From positions 1 to 40,665 of the forward strand of contig CAAFUL010000040.1 in the NCBI GenBank assembly GCA_900766185.1: a DNA stretch of 40,665 nt. The letters run 5' to 3'. Positions 14,539 through 23,529 of the stretch are shown here, one piece after another. This DNA is from an uncultured Johnsonella sp. (GTDB lineage: Bacteria; Bacillota; Clostridia; Lachnospirales; Lachnospiraceae). The position numbers were made by a program, and so were the translations under genes. The first letter of the stretch is position 1. Each line of letters starts with the position of its first letter. The notes below the pieces were generated by a model. It did not search any database, was not told where the DNA came from, and was given only the letters and a program-made list of their open reading frames with translations.

Positions 14539-16806
14539 TTACCTCCCAAAAAGTTTTTCATGCCATGTCATGCGCCTGCCTGATGAAGAAACACTCAAAT
14601 TCGGTACTTGCATATCATACTTATACTCACCTATTTGATGTTCTTCTATTATATTACCGTTAAAATATCTCTCAATACTTTGATAACCTGTAGGTACAAA
14701 GAAAATAATATCAAAACCTATAAGATTTAAAAACGCCGTAAGTATAGAATCTTCCAATGATATCACCGCTTCGGCAGTATTTATATATATCAACTTAGGA
14801 TTTTTCTTTGTAAAATCAAAATTTTGTATCATTCGAATTATTTCTTTAGGTAAATTCAGAACTTGAGCTATTATAACATATTCCGTTCCGTTTATTCCTG
14901 TATTTTTAATTAACTTTTGCTCTATCAAGGCTCTTAACTTATCAAATATAAGCTCCTGTATATCATCCCTTAATATTCCGTAAGCATACTTTGGATGATT
15001 TTTTATTTTTTCTGTTTGCAGCCTTCCGTTTTTGTAAAACTCCGCAGCATATTCCTTCATAGGATTCGGATCCGTAGACTGTATATACGGTGCTTTTTTT
15101 ATTATAAATGTATCCGGTGTTACAAGCTCTCTGACCGACTCCCAATACTTTGCAACAAGTCCGTCCTTTACTCCGGATACCTTTGCAAATATTACAGGTA
15201 TATTTACCACATTATTGACCGTACTAAAGCCCGGTCTGTACTTTAGCTCCTGATACCATAAAATTTTTATTTCTTCATACATGGTCTGTAAGCTTATAGC
15301 ATTTGCCTTGCCATACTGCCTGTTTCTATACATGCCGCTGTCCTGATACATAATGGTATCCAAATCTCTCTCCGCATGGTATGCCATTGTTCCCATTCTT
15401 ACATGAGAATTATCCTCAGGGTATTTATCAACTGCAAGGGTTTCGCTATAGTTTTCCTCATATAAAAACTTATCTTCCAGACAGCACTTAACATTAAGAT
15501 TGGGGCAAAGTATCAAAACATCTATGGGAAGTTTAGCTAAAAAGCTTATAAATAAAGCCTCGTTATTGTCCCTGCATCCTCCCATATATATAAAGCAAGC
15601 TATATCAGGCGCCTTCCAATTGGAAAAAAGTTCAGGCATATATCTTTTTAACCAGCAAATAAGATATACCGCCTTGTTTGTAAGTTTATTTATGTTGCCG
15701 GCATCCTTTTTTGACTCCATAAGTATAATGTCAATAAAGGCTTTATGCATTATCTTTTGCAACTCAATATTTGCTGTATACTGTATATTTCCTATTATGT
15801 TAAGTATCATTTGGTCTACTTTTACATAATTGCTTCTTTTAATACCGGCGATTTCCTCAGGTGTAGGTTTAGGTATTTCCTCATTGACAATAACAAGCCT
15901 TCTTTTAGAGTTCCTAAGCTCCTGCTGCAACTTAAATAAGTCATTTACATAGGTAAGCCTATCCTCTACACCGTTTATTCTGCAAAAAAGATTGTAGAAA
16001 AATCTTTCATCCGTCCCCCTTAGTGCAGGGCTTTGAAGTATATCCTCAAAGCCTTTTCCTCTTATCCAGGCATTAGTACAATTACTAAGCTTAGGCGGCT
16101 GTCCGTAGAGCCTTTCATTGTTCATATCATTTTGTATTTCATCACGAACACTTTTCAGAGAATACCCTGTCGGAAATGCCCCCATACCCTGAAGTTCCAG
16201 ATTATAAGAAAGCAGGGACTTCGGATCTGATTTTAAGTATGCTGCATCACCGTTATATTGTAAAAGTACTACATCACAGCCGGCATCCGAAAGTATTGAT
16301 ATAAGCATAAGTTCATAGTGGCTTATATCACCCTCATAAAGTATCTTAGGGATGTTGTTTTCTCCAAGCTGATTTACTATTCTCTCAAATTTATAATACA
16401 GCCAGCACATAAACTTGATATATGCATTTTTTAGCATATTGTCGGTCTTTCCCTCTTTATGCATTGTATACAGGGAATTGTATATTGAGGCTGCTACGCT
16501 TTGTCTTTGAAAGTCATTCATTCGTGAAAGCCATTTTTTCAGATGTGTTGATATGAAGTTTTCATTCATCTGAAAATCATTTCCCATCATTTCGGTATAA
16601 AATGATAAGTTCTTTTCATCCGGATTGGGAATCTTTCCCTCAATCACCACTCCCGTACGCCTTGCCGCATCATAATATTTTTTTATAAAGTCACCTATTT
16701 CTTTTGAATAAGCGTTGATCCTGTAAAAGTATACACCTTTTACAGGTCTTTTGTTCAGTTCAACAAAATAATCATTAAGGTTTTGAATCTTTTTGTGTTC
16801 TAACAT
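14539..16806 (-). CDS. yceG: YceG-like Ter-island protein with internal repeats
   Basis: 755 residues, resembling the YceG proteins encoded next to telA in Bacillus-type ter operons (putative toxic-anion-resistance component; no known biochemistry). I see three copies of a degenerate module at about 132-190, 381-440 and 683-712. Each has a conserved 'CWL' or helical segment, then E-L-x-I-S-x-L and a strand ending DVVLL, DVLIL or DIIFF. The first two also share an I-x-Y-x-G turn. No signal peptide or membrane helix is visible. The protease at 28293-29738 carries one copy of the same module at its N-terminus. It is coupled to telA downstream and follows the rhomboid gene by 15 bases. Confidence 0.78.
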   Translation of the reverse strand: MLEHKKIQNLNDYFVELNKRPVKGVYFYRINAYSKEIGDFIKKYYDAARRTGVVIEGKIPNPDEKNLSFYTEMMGNDFQMNENFISTHLKKWLSRMNDFQRQSVAASIYNSLYTMHKEGKTDNMLKNAYIKFMCWLYYKFERIVNQLGENNIPKILYEGDISHYELMLISILSDAGCDVVLLQYNGDAAYLKSDPKSLLSYNLELQGMGAFPTGYSLKSVRDEIQNDMNNERLYGQPPKLSNCTNAWIRGKGFEDILQSPALRGTDERFFYNLFCRINGVEDRLTYVNDLFKLQQELRNSKRRLVIVNEEIPKPTPEEIAGIKRSNYVKVDQMILNIIGNIQYTANIELQKIMHKAFIDIILMESKKDAGNINKLTNKAVYLICWLKRYMPELFSNWKAPDIACFIYMGGCRDNNEALFISFLAKLPIDVLILCPNLNVKCCLEDKFLYEENYSETLAVDKYPEDNSHVRMGTMAYHAERDLDTIMYQDSGMYRNRQYGKANAISLQTMYEEIKILWYQELKYRPGFSTVNNVVNIPVIFAKVSGVKDGLVAKYWESVRELVTPDTFIIKKAPYIQSTDPNPMKEYAAEFYKNGRLQTEKIKNHPKYAYGILRDDIQELIFDKLRALIEQKLIKNTGINGTEYVIIAQVLNLPKEIIRMIQNFDFTKKNPKLIYINTAEAVISLEDSILTAFLNLIGFDIIFFVPTGYQSIERYFNGNIIEEHQIGEYKYDMQVPNLSVSSSGRRMTWHEKLFGR

Positions 16807-16821
16807 AGAGCATTCTCACCA

Positions 16822-17412
16822 TCAATATCTTTTCATCTTATTTTTATTCATTACAAAGCCTAAACCGGCTCCTACTATAGCACCCAATATATGTGTCAGG
16901 TTTGATACATTGTCTTTTATAAAAATTCCGCTGTAAACTTGCTGACCTACATAAAGAAGTGCCACTAAAATAAATGTTACAGGTATCTTACCGTCTTCAA
17001 AACTTGCAAATGAAGAAAGCAGTATAAGCGCAAAGACCACTCCGCTTGCTCCAAGCAACCTTGAGTAAGGAAACAGTAAAAAATGAACCAGTCCGGTTAC
17101 AAGGGCAGTTGCCAGTATTACAAAGAGAATATTTGCCGAGCCGTATTTTTCTTCCAGAAGCGGTCCCAGTACCAATATAAGCATTATATTACCCATAAAA
17201 TGCTGCCAGTCGGCATGACCGAGCACATGACAAAACAACCTGATGTATGTGAGCGGATTTAACAGTGATGACCTGTAAACGCTAAAAAATAATCTTGTTG
17301 TACCTCCGAGGCTTATCCTGTCAAGCACCATAACCACAAAGCAGGCTAGGGTAAAGCCCAAAATCACCGGTGAATTAACTGATAGTTGTAATTTTTTACC
17401 ACTGTAACTCAT
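16822..17412 (-). CDS. Rhomboid-family intramembrane serine protease
   Basis: I start at 17412 (196 residues), where AAGGGGGA precedes the ATG; the longer frame from 17460 has no such site. It has six hydrophobic segments, an H-x-x-x-N signature in QHFMGNIMLI (TM2), the catalytic serine in GASGVVFA (TM4) and a TM6 histidine in THILGAIVGAGLGF. The usual rhomboid Ser-His pair is therefore present. Rhomboids cleave membrane proteins within the bilayer. Within this island it could process a membrane partner of the GTPases or the toxin; that is inference. It sits between the zinc-finger GTPase and yceG on the same strand. Confidence 0.87.
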   Translation of the reverse strand: MSYSGKKLQLSVNSPVILGFTLACFVVMVLDRISLGGTTRLFFSVYRSSLLNPLTYIRLFCHVLGHADWQHFMGNIMLILVLGPLLEEKYGSANILFVILATALVTGLVHFLLFPYSRLLGASGVVFALILLSSFASFEDGKIPVTFILVALLYVGQQVYSGIFIKDNVSNLTHILGAIVGAGLGFVMNKNKMKRY

Positions 17413-17502
17413 CTTACCATCCCCCTTATACATATTATTTTGCATGAAAAATTGTACCATATATAAGGGGGGTTTTCAAGTTGTGAGGTGCGTAAGTTTG
17501 GA

Positions 17503-18627
17503 TTAATCAAAAGCCCTGACCCACTTTACATTTGGCTCCTTACAATATAGACATTCCTTATTATCTCCGTTAACCTGTCCGCATTTTTTACAATTCCAAT
17601 ATGCTTTGCCTGAGTAGTTTGCACGATTATGAGTTCTTCTTTTAGGCGAATATATTCCTTCTAAATGAGTATATGTATCAAGTTTTTTTATGTTTCTTAA
17701 CTCCTGTTGTTCAAAAGAAACAGTTATTTTTTCTATTGCTTTTTCAATTTCTACTATTCCTGTATTTTCTATTGCTCTTCTCAGCTGATACTCTGTAATA
17801 CATTCATTTCCTATATAATACTGTTTTCCTGTTTGGTTATACGAATTCATGTATTTTAGTATGCTTTTGCCATTGTCCTTATACTCATGATAATTTTGAT
17901 TTATATGTCGTTCTTGAGTTTTAGTCATGCTTTTTGAATTTAGTTTAAGTCTAAATGTTTTTGCAGATAATGCTGATACCGGAAAAATCTCAAAATCGTC
18001 AATCCCTTGCTCTTTTATGTATGCTATTGCATTTTTTATTGTACCCGATATACTTTCTTTCTCCTCATCCAACATATCTATTTTATTAAGGACAAATATT
18101 ATCTTAATATTTTCTTTTTTCTTTACATAGTCAACTACCATTTGAAGTAATACCTCATCATCATTGGTTGCAAGTTGAGTTGCATTCAAAAGATATACTA
18201 TGAGCCCTTTATTCAGCTGTTCAAGAACCTCTTTTGTCCTTTCGGCATGCCTTATATCACCTGAATTATTTACACCCGGAGTATCAAATAAAACTATTGT
18301 CTTTCCTGTATTATTTAATGTAGGGATATCCTTTACAATAAGTACATCTGTCACATCTTCATCTGCGTTAATATTCGATACAGTATCAGCACCGATAATA
18401 TCAACAGCATATTTATTTCCGTCATTCTTTTTAATGTATGCTTTTGTATTAAGATTACCTGGGATATTTATAACCGCCAATGCTCTGGCAGTACAAGCTT
18501 CATTTTTTTCCGGCAGTATTTCTTCAGATAAAATTGCATTTAAAAAGGTGGACTTACCTGAACTCATAGTAGCTACTACACAAACCGGTATTATTTCATT
18601 ACTGTTTATATCAAATACTCTTAACAT
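17503..18627 (-). CDS. Dynamin-like GTPase with C-terminal zinc finger
   Basis: 374 residues. G1 is ATMSSGKS (19-26; alanine replaces the first glycine), followed by the EKNEACTA switch segment (about 40-48). G3 is DTPG (115-118) and G4 is NKID (181-184). The GTPase is close to that of the TerD-dynamin protein at 24069-27002, which has the same TMSSGKST and KNEACTA segments. A long helical middle and stalk, as in true dynamins, is nearly absent. The last 31 residues form a CX2C-X9-CX2C finger (Cys 346, 349, 359, 362) preceded by Trp, with Asn353, much like RanBP2-type fingers. It may partner the larger dynamin. Cytoplasmic or membrane-peripheral; the function of the pair is unknown. Confidence 0.82.
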   Translation of the reverse strand: MLRVFDINSNEIIPVCVVATMSSGKSTFLNAILSEEILPEKNEACTARALAVINIPGNLNTKAYIKKNDGNKYAVDIIGADTVSNINADEDVTDVLIVKDIPTLNNTGKTIVLFDTPGVNNSGDIRHAERTKEVLEQLNKGLIVYLLNATQLATNDDEVLLQMVVDYVKKKENIKIIFVLNKIDMLDEEKESISGTIKNAIAYIKEQGIDDFEIFPVSALSAKTFRLKLNSKSMTKTQERHINQNYHEYKDNGKSILKYMNSYNQTGKQYYIGNECITEYQLRRAIENTGIVEIEKAIEKITVSFEQQELRNIKKLDTYTHLEGIYSPKRRTHNRANYSGKAYWNCKKCGQVNGDNKECLYCKEPNVKWVRAFD

Positions 18628-18688
18628 AAATTTTCCTTTTATCTATACCATTTAATAGTTGCTATTTAACAATATCTAAGTCCATATT

Positions 18689-19156
18689 TTACACCAATAG
18701 CTCTATATAACTTTTAAACTCTCCTACATTCAGATACTTCTCTTCTCTTGCACCTCCAAGCCTTGGAATTGGCTCCAGTACATAACATTGACTACTATTT
18801 ATCTTACCGTATTTTTTAATCGCTGCATTGTATAATTCCATGTCTAAAAAGTCATTTCTATACTCGGAATCTTCTAAATTAGCAAAAAAGAAATCCGACC
18901 CTGAGAGCATAACCGTATAATCATCTTCCGTTAATTTATATAACATGATATATCCGTCTTCCCATGATAAAATATCCCCAAAAACAGTACTTGCAAAAGG
19001 TATACCGTTATGCCATATTGGAGAATTTTTAAGTATCTTTGATATTTCTTCTATCTCATTTACCTCTAAAAACCTTATATACCCATCAACCAAATCTTCT
19101 CCACGCTTTTCTATATAGTCTTTTAGATTTGACGGCAACTCATTAATAACTTCCAT
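18689..19156 (-). CDS. Tdi1-like (DUF1851) immunity protein
   Basis: 155 residues. The second half reads like the Tdi1/DUF1851 domain: FGDILSWEDGYIMLYKL, SGSDFFFANL, a helix with YNAAIKKYGKINSSQCYVLE and the ending PIPRLGGAREEKYLNVGEFK, matching the family's 'P.LaLGG...eenl.kv...ey' pattern. Tdi1 is the cognate inhibitor of the Tde1 DNase of Agrobacterium, and the gene directly upstream encodes a Tde1/Ntox15-type toxin. That is the strongest argument for an immunity role. AAGGAG precedes the ATG, and the toxin stop is 12 bases away. It should act in the cytoplasm by binding the toxin domain. Confidence 0.75.
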   Translation of the reverse strand: MEVINELPSNLKDYIEKRGEDLVDGYIRFLEVNEIEEISKILKNSPIWHNGIPFASTVFGDILSWEDGYIMLYKLTEDDYTVMLSGSDFFFANLEDSEYRNDFLDMELYNAAIKKYGKINSSQCYVLEPIPRLGGAREEKYLNVGEFKSYIELLV

Positions 19157-19168
19157 AATTAAATCTCC

Positions 19169-20365
19169 TTAAACTACTACCAACTTTACATTCATTTTCG
19201 TATTTTCTAATTCTCCTCTATCCTTATCTTTAGCATACTCTTCTGCACTTTGCTTAAGATGTTCCACTCGACTTCTCCATTGTGAACCGATAGAGCTGTT
19301 TACACCTGCATCTCCCATACCTGAAACTTTTGAAGGATCTCCACCTGCTATTTGGTCAGGGTTGTGCAAAGCAGCCTGTTTCTTAATCCATTCCTGGGCT
19401 TCAGCCTTTGCCTCACTATATGACATACCTTTTTTCTGATTACTTTCAATCCTGCTTTGTAATGCTTTCTCTCTTGCAATTTCTTGAGCTTTTTTTCCCT
19501 CAGATATATCACGCCCATTACCGGTTTCTGCCCTCCTTTTTTCATAGGCTGCACGGTTATCCATATTTTCTGCAACTGTTTGACTATTCAACCCTCGTTC
19601 CTGTCTTTTTAATTGACGAATAAACTCCTCTCGGTTCATTCCTTCAGGACAGATAAATTTGATAATTATCGGCGGTTCCATTTTTTTCATTTTTTCCGCA
19701 TCTTGATTCTTATTTTCACCGGCTTTATTATCTTTAGGAGTATTTGATTCTTTATTCTTTATTTCTTCTTTATCTTTGTATTCTGTTTCGATATCCGCTT
19801 TGCCTTTTTCTTCGGAATTATTTTCTGTCTTATTATTGTCTTCTAGTTCTGTATTATCCCTATACTCTACTCCCTCTTTCTCCTCTGAATTGTATTTAGG
19901 TTCAGTTTCATATGTTAGCTCTGTGTCAACATCAGAATTAGAATCTACTTCATCTTCTATGTCTGTATCGTCTTTAAATTTTGTCTTATCTTCTGAATTG
20001 ACATTATCTTTGAACTCCGTTTTATCAACTATATCGACATTGTCATCAGTCCCCATATTGCCTTCTGATTTTGTACTGTTATACTGACTTGTTTCATCTA
20101 CTATTTCCAACTTATCCCATTGCTTGCCTTCATCTTCTATTCCTATTTCTCTCTCCGTATCCGGACCGGTTTCTGAATTTAAGGGTTTATCCAGTTCGTC
20201 TAACAAAGTATCTTCATAATACTGCTTAGGACTTTCTAAGTTTTCACTAACATCATGCGAAGAGAAACTTTTGTCCAATTGATCAATAGTTTCTTGCTCA
20301 CCTTCTAAGTTTTCAGACATTCTATCTTTAGTTTCTAAAATATCACCCATTCCTTCTATTGACAT
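19169..20365 (-). CDS. Ntox15/Tde1-type nuclease toxin with acidic N-terminus
   Basis: 398 residues. Residues 1-225 are very acidic and low in complexity (repeated 'D/E-x-K-T-E-F/Y-K-D' units), with no signal peptide, no LXG or WXG motif and no membrane helix. Residues about 230-385 form a helical toxin domain. It contains MNREEFIRQLKRQERGLN, YSEAKAEAQEWIKKQAALHN and the motif HNPD (His334, Asp337) followed by GGDPSKVSGMGDAGVNSSIG and QWRSRVEHL. This HxxD-containing domain matches polymorphic toxin type 15, the family of the Tde1 DNase. The start overlaps the HerA gene's end by 10 bases, so their synthesis is coupled. The immunity gene follows. Target DNA and delivery route are not shown by the sequence. 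Confidence 0.8.
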   Translation of the reverse strand: MSIEGMGDILETKDRMSENLEGEQETIDQLDKSFSSHDVSENLESPKQYYEDTLLDELDKPLNSETGPDTEREIGIEDEGKQWDKLEIVDETSQYNSTKSEGNMGTDDNVDIVDKTEFKDNVNSEDKTKFKDDTDIEDEVDSNSDVDTELTYETEPKYNSEEKEGVEYRDNTELEDNNKTENNSEEKGKADIETEYKDKEEIKNKESNTPKDNKAGENKNQDAEKMKKMEPPIIIKFICPEGMNREEFIRQLKRQERGLNSQTVAENMDNRAAYEKRRAETGNGRDISEGKKAQEIAREKALQSRIESNQKKGMSYSEAKAEAQEWIKKQAALHNPDQIAGGDPSKVSGMGDAGVNSSIGSQWRSRVEHLKQSAEEYAKDKDRGELENTKMNVKLVVV

Positions 20366-23300
20366 TGCTGTACCTCTTTTAATCTTTCCACTGCGTATTT
20401 ACGCCACTTAGAATAAAGTTGAATTTTTTTCCTGTTTTCCTTTACCATCTTACGCATAATACATTGGGTAACAGCCAATTCAAACTCTGTTGATATTTCA
20501 CCTGTTACTGCTTTTAATCCATTATGAACCTGCTCTTGGACTCCATTTACTTCTTCGATTGACAATAATGTATTTTTAAAATTATCATACAACACTATCT
20601 CACAAACAACCTCACTTAACTTCTCAAATGAGTCTTCATAAAAAACACTTGGACTTAAGTTGTTTTCAAGCTTTTCAATTGCATCGGTAATAAGTATTTT
20701 GTTCTCTGTTGATAAGTTAATAAGATCCATATTTTTTCTTATAAAGTCCGGCGAGATATCCCAAGTTTCGCTTACTCTATTTCCCAAAAAAAGCATAGCA
20801 AGCATTCTTCTTACATCTTTTTTTAATGATTCCGTATCCACAGATCTATACACAAATGTTTCTTCGGTAATATTTGCCTTATTGATCTTACATAAGACAG
20901 GCTCAAGCCAATTATTTTGATAAACGACCGCTATGCCCTTAGAAAGTCTGGCAAGTTCAGGAATTTGCTTATCAGACATAGCAGCTGATTTTCCGGCTTG
21001 TTGTCTGTCACTTTCCTCAGGAAGACGCATTATAATCTTTGTATTGGTATTTCTTATTGCTGAAATATCAATAGCATTAGGCGATTGGTCAACTATAATA
21101 AATCCTTCTCCATAAGTTCTCATTTCAGCTATTGAATTTGTAAGCATTTCAACTGATTTTCCTGCCATATCAGAGCCTTCCAAACCACTGCTTCCCTTTG
21201 TATTTCTTAATAGATTATGTGCTTCTTCCAAAACTGTAACATGCTTTAATCTTTGATTCATATTGCCGTTTGCACAGGACATCCTATACTCATTCAACTT
21301 CATAACAACAAGTCCCATTATTAAAGACTTTGTTTCCTGAGAACCTATTCTACTTAAATCTATAATACAATTCTCATCAAATAGTATTTGAGGACTTATT
21401 TCATTAGCAGTAAATATTTGACCGTTTATTCCGTTGGTTAATGAATTAATACGGGTAACTAATGCTCCTGTATAGTCTCCTTTATTATCTTGGGAATAAT
21501 CGGATGAGTTTAAAATATTTCTAATTTGCATCTGAACATCTTTAAATGAAGGATATACCGGAGTATTAAATGCACATTCCGAACTTTCCAAGTCCCATCC
21601 ACACACCTTATAAGCCTGTAAAACAGAGTCTTTGAGTATAGCAGGCATAGCCGCATACATAGGCCAACATACATTAAATATTTCTATCAGTCTGTCTACA
21701 TGTTCAAGTACATGTATTTCATTAGGAAAGGCAAAGGGATTGATTTTTAATAAATCAGATATCTTACTGTTTGTTCCAAATACATATACTTCCTCGTCAT
21801 TTCCAAATACATTTTTATATTCACCTTTTGCCGGTTCAACAATAAGAAATTTCTTTTCCTTTTTAACTAATTCTGAAATCACTTGGTATACTGTATTTGA
21901 CTTTCCCGAACCTGTAGAGCCTGTAATCAACATATGGGCAGATAAACTCTCAACATCAAGATCAACCTTGGTTTCTTCCGGCTTTCCCATGTGATACACA
22001 CAGCCTAAAGAAATAGTATCGCCTTTTCCATAAGCTACATCATCGACATCAATATTCCTTGCAAATGAAACCATCTTATTAACAGACAAGCCCTTAACAG
22101 ATTTTTGAGGCAGCCCTGCAGCAATCACCAGTTCATTACCGCTTAGCATCGCAGACGGTGTAATATCAATAGTTCTTGATCCCGATTGTATCTCAAAAAC
22201 CGGATGGATTAATTTTTTTAAGTATGATTCGATTCCTTTATTTTTAAATGTATCTATCCAGGTATTTATACTGTAGTCTTCTACCGTATTTTTCTTTCCC
22301 CTACATAATGATTGCAAGGTACTTGCTAAAGTCTTACTTGTTTGAACATCATCTGCTAAGCAATATGTAGCGGCAGACCATAATCCCGTATCCTTAGCAT
22401 CCTCTATCCTCTCTATTTGTTTTTCAATATTTTTTAATAGATCGATTACCCTTTTATTATCCCTTACAAGTTGCAAGGTCTTGCCTGTTGTTGTAGTGAA
22501 TGTATCTGTAGTACCCTTGGTTGTAGTTGTCCCTCTCGTATTGCTTTGGGAGTTTCCCTTAGAAACACTCTCAGAGGTGCTTTGTGAGCTACTTTCAGAA
22601 GTTCCTCTTTGTATACTTTCAGATGTACTTCTCCCCACACTCACATAACCTACAGGTAAGCTTATAGGAACACTCACACTTTTTGACTTCGATTTTGATC
22701 TTGACTCTGAAGTTGTATGACTTGTTGAACTTCCGACTGTATTACTTGTAGTATTACTTATCGTATTACCCACCGATTCCGTAATTGCATCAGAAATACT
22801 CTCTGCTAAGGAACTGCTGTCGGATTCGGAGTATGTTTGTGTTATTTTTGCAAATGGAGATAACTGTGAAAATATTTCTTCATAATTTTCTTTTATCTCC
22901 AAAAGTTTCTCCGGCTGAACAGGCTCCGCAATTGTAATCAGTGCATACTTACAGCCTGCCATCGAATCAATTAACTTCTCCATACCTTGGATGAATTCAT
23001 TGCTGTCCTCACTTCTAAATCCCGGAATACCGCTTACCACACTTACGATTCTGTTTTTTTCACCCAAACTTGATGTGAATGCTTTATCAAGGCAATCCAT
23101 CAATCCATTTTTATCTTTTGTAACCAGTCTTGAACCCGGAAAATTTCCTTCAAATGTACCTAAAAGTGCAGATTGACAGGTCGAAATCTCATTGATATTG
23201 TTTGTTTTTGCTCCGATATAATGCTCTATACTTTTACCGTTACTTAAAATAATATGAATAAGAGTACCGCCACATAGTGCAAGAGAATTATAGACATTCA

Positions 23301-23526
23301 TTAATTTATTCAGGTTATTTTCATCGGTATCATAAACAATTTTTGTGATCTGATTTATTCTTAAAACACTGTTTATGTTCATATTTTCAATGTCAGCAGG
23401 AATTGCCTTAATAGGATAGGTAGAAAGCTCTGACATATATTTTTTCATAATTATATTATCTGCTTGAGCAAATGCAATATTAAGCTTTTCTTGGCTTTGC
23501 TCAATAACTTTTAATTCTTCAGACAT
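20356..23526 (-). CDS. HerA/FtsK-superfamily ATPase with Ser/Thr-rich insert
   Basis: 1056 residues. Walker A is GSTGSGKS (536-543), Walker B is VTVLEEAH (763-770), followed by FIIVDQSPNAI and the RLPEESDRQQAG segment (about 834) expected to supply trans-acting arginines. This is the DUF87/HerA layout: ring-forming pumps of DNA or protein. The N-terminal 230 residues are an unrecognised domain. Residues about 232-346 are a low-complexity Ser/Thr/Gly segment with repeats such as TSESRSKSKSKS and SESSSQSTSESVSKG. A helical C-terminal tail follows. The gene lies three bases after the 175-aa gene and overlaps the toxin start, so the toxin may be its substrate or its effector. No membrane helix is evident. 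Confidence 0.88.
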   Translation of the reverse strand: MSEELKVIEQSQEKLNIAFAQADNIIMKKYMSELSTYPIKAIPADIENMNINSVLRINQITKIVYDTDENNLNKLMNVYNSLALCGGTLIHIILSNGKSIEHYIGAKTNNINEISTCQSALLGTFEGNFPGSRLVTKDKNGLMDCLDKAFTSSLGEKNRIVSVVSGIPGFRSEDSNEFIQGMEKLIDSMAGCKYALITIAEPVQPEKLLEIKENYEEIFSQLSPFAKITQTYSESDSSSLAESISDAITESVGNTISNTTSNTVGSSTSHTTSESRSKSKSKSVSVPISLPVGYVSVGRSTSESIQRGTSESSSQSTSESVSKGNSQSNTRGTTTTKGTTDTFTTTTGKTLQLVRDNKRVIDLLKNIEKQIERIEDAKDTGLWSAATYCLADDVQTSKTLASTLQSLCRGKKNTVEDYSINTWIDTFKNKGIESYLKKLIHPVFEIQSGSRTIDITPSAMLSGNELVIAAGLPQKSVKGLSVNKMVSFARNIDVDDVAYGKGDTISLGCVYHMGKPEETKVDLDVESLSAHMLITGSTGSGKSNTVYQVISELVKKEKKFLIVEPAKGEYKNVFGNDEEVYVFGTNSKISDLLKINPFAFPNEIHVLEHVDRLIEIFNVCWPMYAAMPAILKDSVLQAYKVCGWDLESSECAFNTPVYPSFKDVQMQIRNILNSSDYSQDNKGDYTGALVTRINSLTNGINGQIFTANEISPQILFDENCIIDLSRIGSQETKSLIMGLVVMKLNEYRMSCANGNMNQRLKHVTVLEEAHNLLRNTKGSSGLEGSDMAGKSVEMLTNSIAEMRTYGEGFIIVDQSPNAIDISAIRNTNTKIIMRLPEESDRQQAGKSAAMSDKQIPELARLSKGIAVVYQNNWLEPVLCKINKANITEETFVYRSVDTESLKKDVRRMLAMLFLGNRVSETWDISPDFIRKNMDLINLSTENKILITDAIEKLENNLSPSVFYEDSFEKLSEVVCEIVLYDNFKNTLLSIEEVNGVQEQVHNGLKAVTGEISTEFELAVTQCIMRKMVKENRKKIQLYSKWRKYAVERLKEVQQCQ

Positions 23527-23529
23527 ATA

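Noticed and set aside
17413..17460. Longer rhomboid start at 17460
   Set aside because: No ribosome binding site before it, whereas AAGGGGGA stands before the ATG at 17412.
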